Assembly: GCA_964203235.1 (NCBI GenBank)
Contig: CAXNLE010000001.1
Location: 806,001 to 870,000 of the forward strand
DNA from: BACL27 sp964203235
GTDB taxonomy: Bacteria > Actinomycetota > Acidimicrobiia > Acidimicrobiales > Ilumatobacteraceae
Length of the DNA stretch: 64,000 bases
Reading direction: 5' to 3'
The position numbers and the translations under genes are program-made. Below the pieces are notes generated by a model. That model was not told the origin of the DNA, did no database searches, and saw nothing but the letters and a program-made list of their open reading frames with translations. How positions within the stretch are numbered: the stretch's first letter is position 1; each line of letters opens with the position of its first letter. Below are positions 60,062 to 64,000 of this stretch, piece after piece.

Positions 60062-61339
60062 CTACGTATTAAGTGAAATTCGAATAGTTTGTATGCGACG
60101 ACCATCTAACTGCTCAACACGAAAAGTCCACTGTTGCTCGACAACGAACTCCCCAATCTCGGGTACGTGACCTAATAAACCGAACACGAGTCCACCAATA
60201 GTGTCATACTCGTCATCGCTGATTTCTGACCCAAGCACTTCATTCACCTTGCTAATAGTTGTCACGCCAGCGACTAAAAAATCGCCATTTGGTTGTCGCT
60301 GAATTGATACATCGTCATCATCATGCTCGTCGCCAATTTCGCCCACCAACTCTTCGAGACAGTCTTCAAGGGTCACTAATCCGGCGAGCAAACCGTATTC
60401 GTCCGCAATCATTGCGAGATGAAATTTATCAGCCTGCATCTCTCGCATCAAGTCAGACACGAGTTTCGTTTCTGGCACGACTTGTACAACATGAAGGAAA
60501 TTCTTGATTGACTCTTCACCTCTTCCATTGCGCTCTGCCGCAATTAAATCTTTTGCGAAGACGGCACCAACAAGATCATCTTGATCATCATCATCTGCAC
60601 GCAATACAGGAAGCCGGCTGAGTTGACTATCAACAACGATGTCTAATGCCTTGGTCACTGATAAATCATCATTAATCGAAACAATATCCGGTCGCGGAAT
60701 CATTATTTCGCGTACGACGGTGTCACCAAATTCAATTACCGATTCAATCAATTCTCGTTCTTCATGCTCAATCACAGAATCTTGTGCTGCCGCTTCGACA
60801 ATTCCGAGAAACTCTTGTTCGCTAATAAACGGTCCTGCTGCCAAACCTTCACCACGAACAATCAAGTTAGTAAGTCTGATTAAACCACGAGACACTATTT
60901 GCAATGGCGAAAAACTAACAACCACTGATACGAGGCGGGCAGTGACTGTCGCGCCCCGAACAGGGTGCAACAGCCCATAAGTTTTTGGCACTGCTTCTGC
61001 GAGCACGAAGAAAATAATCACATTCAGAGTCACACCAATTAGAACTCCGGCTGCGCCAAACAATCTTCCTGCTACGACACCCGTCAAAGTTGCCTGAACG
61101 GTTTGAAATATATTTACTGTCAAAAGAAGCGGATTCACCCAACGCGTTGGCTCAGCAGCCAGTTTCAAAATCAGTTTTGCACTCTTGGCCTTTTGATCAA
61201 CCAGTGCTTGCGCTTTTTGTTTCGTAATTCGCGACAGGCTCATTTCAGCTAACGATAGAAAAATCAAACCTATGAGCATGAACACGATCACGACCAACAT
61301 CCAAATATCACCGCTCGTAGGTAACTTGGCGAAAGTCAT
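60062..61339 (-). CDS. CorC/HlyC (CNNM) family transporter-like protein
   Basis: The 425-residue protein has an N-terminal DUF21/CNNM membrane domain with three to four spans (about 10-150), a CBS pair (about 205-330, with REIMIPRPDIVSI), and a C-terminal CorC_HlyC domain (about 345-425) ending in RIQTIRISL. The family acts in Mg2+ or Co2+ efflux or regulation. The ATG at 61339 overlaps ybeY by 4 nt. The order phoH-ybeY-corC is conserved in many bacteria and supports the call. Confidence 0.9.
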   Translation of the reverse strand: MTFAKLPTSGDIWMLVVIVFMLIGLIFLSLAEMSLSRITKQKAQALVDQKAKSAKLILKLAAEPTRWVNPLLLTVNIFQTVQATLTGVVAGRLFGAAGVLIGVTLNVIIFFVLAEAVPKTYGLLHPVRGATVTARLVSVVVSFSPLQIVSRGLIRLTNLIVRGEGLAAGPFISEQEFLGIVEAAAQDSVIEHEERELIESVIEFGDTVVREIMIPRPDIVSINDDLSVTKALDIVVDSQLSRLPVLRADDDDQDDLVGAVFAKDLIAAERNGRGEESIKNFLHVVQVVPETKLVSDLMREMQADKFHLAMIADEYGLLAGLVTLEDCLEELVGEIGDEHDDDDVSIQRQPNGDFLVAGVTTISKVNEVLGSEISDDEYDTIGGLVFGLLGHVPEIGEFVVEQQWTFRVEQLDGRRIQTIRISLNT

Positions 61340-61929
61340 AATTCGTAAACCTTCCTAAATGAGTCAGGCATTGTTGAGTTCCAGTGGTGTTTTTCTAAAA
61401 GATCACGCTCAAATTGTTGCATCTTGTTTGTCTTAGCTTCGGTGTCGTGATCAAAGCCGAGCACATGAAGGATGCCGTGAACAATTAACAATGCGATTTC
61501 ATCTTCAAGGTTTCCGGCATGGTTTTGTGCCTGACGACTCGCGACTATCGGACAAATCACTACGTCACCCAGCAAAATTGGTAAATCGTTTAGATCAATT
61601 GGCACACGCTCTGGTCCTCGAGAGATCGCGCCAGGCCCCGGCGAGCGAAATGATTCAATTGCATCTAAAGGAAACGCCAACACATCGGTAGATCCTGTCT
61701 TGCCCATGTATTGTTCGTTCAAGCCTGTGATTGCGGCTTCAGGCACAAACATTAGAGTCAGTTCTGCCGCACCTCGAACTCCTTGAGATCGCAAGATATT
61801 TTCCGACAATTGTCGCCAGCGAGGTACATCTATTGAAATGTCACTCTGCTCATCGGCGCAGAAGATTTCGATATCCCCTTCACCTCCAACTTTCTGCGGC
61901 CCAACTTTCTTAACATGAGGTTCAGACAC
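61336..61929 (-). CDS. ybeY: Endoribonuclease YbeY
   Basis: From the GTG at 61929 the protein has 197 residues (8-nt overlap with phoH); a longer frame to 61971 would overlap phoH by 50 nt. The zinc site is VHGILHVLGFDHD, the standard HGxLHLxGyDH motif, and GSTDVLAFPLD is also typical. It is a single-strand endonuclease for 16S rRNA 3'-end maturation and quality control. There is a slightly long N-terminal lead before the conserved domain. It sits between phoH and corC in a coupled operon. Confidence 0.94.
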   Translation of the reverse strand: MSEPHVKKVGPQKVGGEGDIEIFCADEQSDISIDVPRWRQLSENILRSQGVRGAAELTLMFVPEAAITGLNEQYMGKTGSTDVLAFPLDAIESFRSPGPGAISRGPERVPIDLNDLPILLGDVVICPIVASRQAQNHAGNLEDEIALLIVHGILHVLGFDHDTEAKTNKMQQFERDLLEKHHWNSTMPDSFRKVYEL

Positions 61930-62893
61930 GGTTGTTAGCCATAGTGCCAAGCTTTCGCTCGTACGCTGCAACTATGTCAGCGACTATTCGGTGACGCACC
62001 ACATCACGTGTATCTAAATGTACGAATGCAAGACCTTCAATGTCTTGCAAAATATTTTCAAGCCCAATCAATCCACTTCGATTATCTGGAATGTCAACTT
62101 GAGTCGTGTCACCAGTAACGACGACTTTTGAACCAAAGCCAATTCGCGTGAGAAACATCTTGATTTGTTCAGGTGTCGCGTTTTGTGCTTCATCTAAAAT
62201 GATGAAGCTATTATTCAAAGTTCGTCCGCGCATATAAGCAAGAGGCGCAACTTCGACAATTTGTTTCTCGGCGAGTTTAAGAGCCCCCTCGGCGCCGATC
62301 ATGTCATGCAACGCGTCATATAGAGGTCTCAGATATGGATCAAGTTTCGCCATCAAATCTCCCGGTAAAAACCCAAGACGCTCGCCTGCCTCAACCGCTG
62401 GCCGAGTAAGAATAATCCTCTGAACTGACTTCGTTTGAAGTGCCTGAACAGCCATCGCAATTGCTAACCAACTTTTACCCGTTCCTGCAGGGCCCAGCCC
62501 GAAGGTGATTACATTGTCTCGTATTGCATCTACGTAACGTTTTTGCCCAGAAGTCTTGGCGCGCACTGGTTTACCTTGACTGAGACGAACAATATCTTCG
62601 GTGAGCACTGCGGTCGGGCGCTCATTGGAGCGGACCATGTCAATACTTCTAGACACAACAACTAGGTCTAGGTTCTCTCCGCCTTGAAGCAGGCCAGTCA
62701 ACTCTTCAAACAATCGACCGACGACATCGCTATTTTCTCCTGAGATTGAAATCTCATTACCGCGCACAGAAATTGCCGTATCAGGAAAACTTTTTTCTAC
62801 CAACCTGAGATACGAGTCTCGCTCGCCTAACAGACTCGCCATCAGATGCGATCCGGGTACGACCACTGTCACCGCAGCCATTGACACACTCAT
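61922..62893 (-). CDS. phoH: PhoH-like ATPase (PhoL)
   Basis: The 323-residue P-loop ATPase has Walker A GPAGTGKSW near residue 136, LTRPAVEAGERLGFLPGD and Walker B IILDEAQNATPEQIKMFLTR. The KH-like N-terminal part precedes the ATPase, as in PhoL. It is thought to act with YbeY in RNA metabolism. Its downstream genes ybeY and corC are overlapped, so it leads the operon; era is elsewhere in the window. Confidence 0.93.
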   Translation of the reverse strand: MSVSMAAVTVVVPGSHLMASLLGERDSYLRLVEKSFPDTAISVRGNEISISGENSDVVGRLFEELTGLLQGGENLDLVVVSRSIDMVRSNERPTAVLTEDIVRLSQGKPVRAKTSGQKRYVDAIRDNVITFGLGPAGTGKSWLAIAMAVQALQTKSVQRIILTRPAVEAGERLGFLPGDLMAKLDPYLRPLYDALHDMIGAEGALKLAEKQIVEVAPLAYMRGRTLNNSFIILDEAQNATPEQIKMFLTRIGFGSKVVVTGDTTQVDIPDNRSGLIGLENILQDIEGLAFVHLDTRDVVRHRIVADIVAAYERKLGTMANNRV

Positions 62894-62956
62894 TGAGACT
62901 TCAGACTATCTAGTAAACGAGTTGGCCACCGAATGATCTGTAGTACCGTTTTCGTG

Positions 62957-64000
62957 ATGTTTCAAACCAGCAACCAATCGTGGTGGCTAATTGCACTTTT
63001 TGGGTTATTTACGCTCGCCGTCTTCGCAAATTTCAAGCGAACGAAGAAATCGGGTAGCGGATCGACTCCGCAAACTTTAGTGAGTGCAGTACTAGTGGTT
63101 TTATCAACCTGGTGTGTTGTTTGGATGATTTATCTGAATGAGAAGAATTCGGTTACTGAAATAGACCGGGCTATTCGACTTTTCTCGATCATCACGGTAT
63201 TCATTTTCGTTTTTCTTCTCATGGCCTTTGAACTAGGCCATCTTCGTCTAGTCATAAGCAGTATGCGCGCGATGTTGCAGAGTGACTCGCTGACGTCGCT
63301 ACCAAATCGTGAGTTTGTTCTTGAGCGATTATCGCTCAGTTTGCAAGATGCCGACCAACAAAATACGGTGCCGACGGTACATCATATAAATTTAGACAGG
63401 TTTAAATCAATCAATGACAGCCATGGTCACATCGCCGGTGATGCATTACTCGTAGAGATCTCTAAACGACTTCAAAACGGATTAGACAAACGCTGTATCG
63501 TTGCAAGACTTTCTGGCGACGAGTTCGTTGTGATAGATAACTTTAGTAAAACGGCAATTGAGTCAGTAGTTTCTGCTGACAAGACTCTCGCACTATTGGT
63601 GACGCCATTTTCGCTCAATCATGGAGATATTTTTGTCTCAGCGAGCATCGGCGTCGCGAACTATCAAAAAGGTATAACTAAATCAGCCGCCGAATTGCTC
63701 AGTAACGCCGAGTCCGCAATGTACTGGGCCAAAGATGCTGGGCGTAATTGTGTCGCCGTTTTTGACGAGTCGATGGATCAACGCGTAAAGAATCGTCTCG
63801 CGATTGAGACTGCCCTATACAGAGCACTCGAGAGAAAAGAATTAAGACTCGTTCATCAACCAATTATTGATATTAATTTAGGAGATGTCACTGGTTTTGA
63901 AGCATTAATGCGATGGGAGATGGAAGACGGCACTGCCATCACACCAAGCGAATTTATACCGATAGCCGAAGAAACCGGAATCATCATGCCGATTGGAGCA
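62957..64000 (+). CDS. Diguanylate cyclase/phosphodiesterase (GGDEF-EAL), 3' part cut by window end
   Basis: The gene runs past the right edge; 348 codons are visible from ATG 62957 (another in-frame ATG is at 62933). Two membrane segments at about 8-22 and 75-95 precede a GGDEF domain whose active motif reads SGDEF, with NLDRFKSINDSHGHIAGD as metal-binding part, so cyclase activity is plausible. An EAL domain starts near residue 295 (LRLVHQPIIDINLGDVTGFEALMRW), so c-di-GMP breakdown may also occur. It is divergent from phoH by 63 nt. Dual activity cannot be judged without the rest of EAL. Confidence 0.88.
   Translation, partial: MFQTSNQSWWLIALFGLFTLAVFANFKRTKKSGSGSTPQTLVSAVLVVLSTWCVVWMIYLNEKNSVTEIDRAIRLFSIITVFIFVFLLMAFELGHLRLVISSMRAMLQSDSLTSLPNREFVLERLSLSLQDADQQNTVPTVHHINLDRFKSINDSHGHIAGDALLVEISKRLQNGLDKRCIVARLSGDEFVVIDNFSKTAIESVVSADKTLALLVTPFSLNHGDIFVSASIGVANYQKGITKSAAELLSNAESAMYWAKDAGRNCVAVFDESMDQRVKNRLAIETALYRALERKELRLVHQPIIDINLGDVTGFEALMRWEMEDGTAITPSEFIPIAEETGIIMPIGA

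Noticed and set aside
1..64000. CRISPR arrays, insertion sequences, prophage or integrated element boundaries
   Set aside because: No spaced direct repeats, transposase, integrase or phage structural gene was seen, and the gene order is that of a core chromosome; the two tRNA genes show no flanking attachment repeats.

Overview
This 64-kb window looks like a chromosomal segment from a streamlined member of the Actinomycetota, most likely a planktonic Acidimicrobiia-type lineage (taxonomic inference only). Three things point there. The gene order matches the actinobacterial backbone: pdtaR-polA-rpsA-coaE-uvrB-uvrA and uvrC-rapZ-gap-pgk-tpiA-secG, both in M. tuberculosis-like order. The metabolism fits: menaquinone, an LLM/F420-type oxidoreductase, an ANTAR regulator and a GerMN lipoprotein beside a two-component system. 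The genome style is compact: GC is moderate by eye (about mid-40s %), many genes overlap by 1-8 nt (TAATG, ATGA), Shine-Dalgarno signals are weak, and no gap between genes exceeds 300 bases. I saw no IS element, prophage, CRISPR array or rRNA. Both tRNAs are tRNA-Leu.

Layout. 1-6.6 kb (minus strand): a probable envelope or sugar operon with an SGNH-domain membrane protein, two unrecognised membrane proteins, a GT2 glycosyltransferase, an MFS transporter and a lactone-oxidase-type flavoprotein cut by the window edge. 6.7-16.7 kb (minus): tRNA-Leu, secG, a five-gene Opp/Dpp-type ABC transporter inserted between secG and tpiA, then tpiA-pgk-gap-rapZ without the usual yvcK and whiA. 16.7-29.5 kb (minus): uvrC, uvrA, uvrB, coaE, rpsA, polA, pdtaR, a small coiled-coil gene and tRNA-Leu(CAA). 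29.6-33.9 kb (plus): the type II fatty-acid operon fabD-fabH-fabG-acpP-fabF. 33.9-41.2 kb (minus): a ten-gene directon, starting with a degenerate cis-prenyltransferase homologue and running recO-glyS-ABM-trpC-trpF-trpB-trpA-bcp-fabZ. 41.3-46.9 kb: uppS, a DinG-like helicase, and an MtrAB/LpqB-like set with the regulator divergent. 46.9-50.9 kb: era, a small membrane protein, a MaoC hydratase, an LLM oxidoreductase and an acyl-CoA dehydrogenase. 51-60 kb: the menaquinone cluster (menG, menF, menD, a DsbA/FrnE-like gene, menH, menA, menE), then an MFS exporter and an SDR. 60-64 kb: corC-ybeY-phoH (minus) and the start of a GGDEF/EAL protein (plus).

Most striking observation. Two neighbouring, divergently transcribed genes at 40642-41235 and 41310-41978 both derive from undecaprenyl diphosphate synthase, and each has lost what the other keeps. 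The 222-residue UppS keeps the catalytic Asp and the Arg/Ser diphosphate residues but ends before the C-terminal RxG motif and has Lys where E. coli-type enzymes have a Mg-linked Glu. The 197-residue neighbour has no catalytic motif but keeps that Glu and the terminal RRFGG. This is the division of labour seen in the eukaryotic DHDDS/NgBR (Nus1) pair, so I propose a bacterial heteromeric cis-prenyltransferase. Other points of note are a FabD fused to a lipoyl-like domain without the modifiable lysine, a tRNA-Leu whose anticodon reads AAG, and the loss of whiA/yvcK from their usual site.
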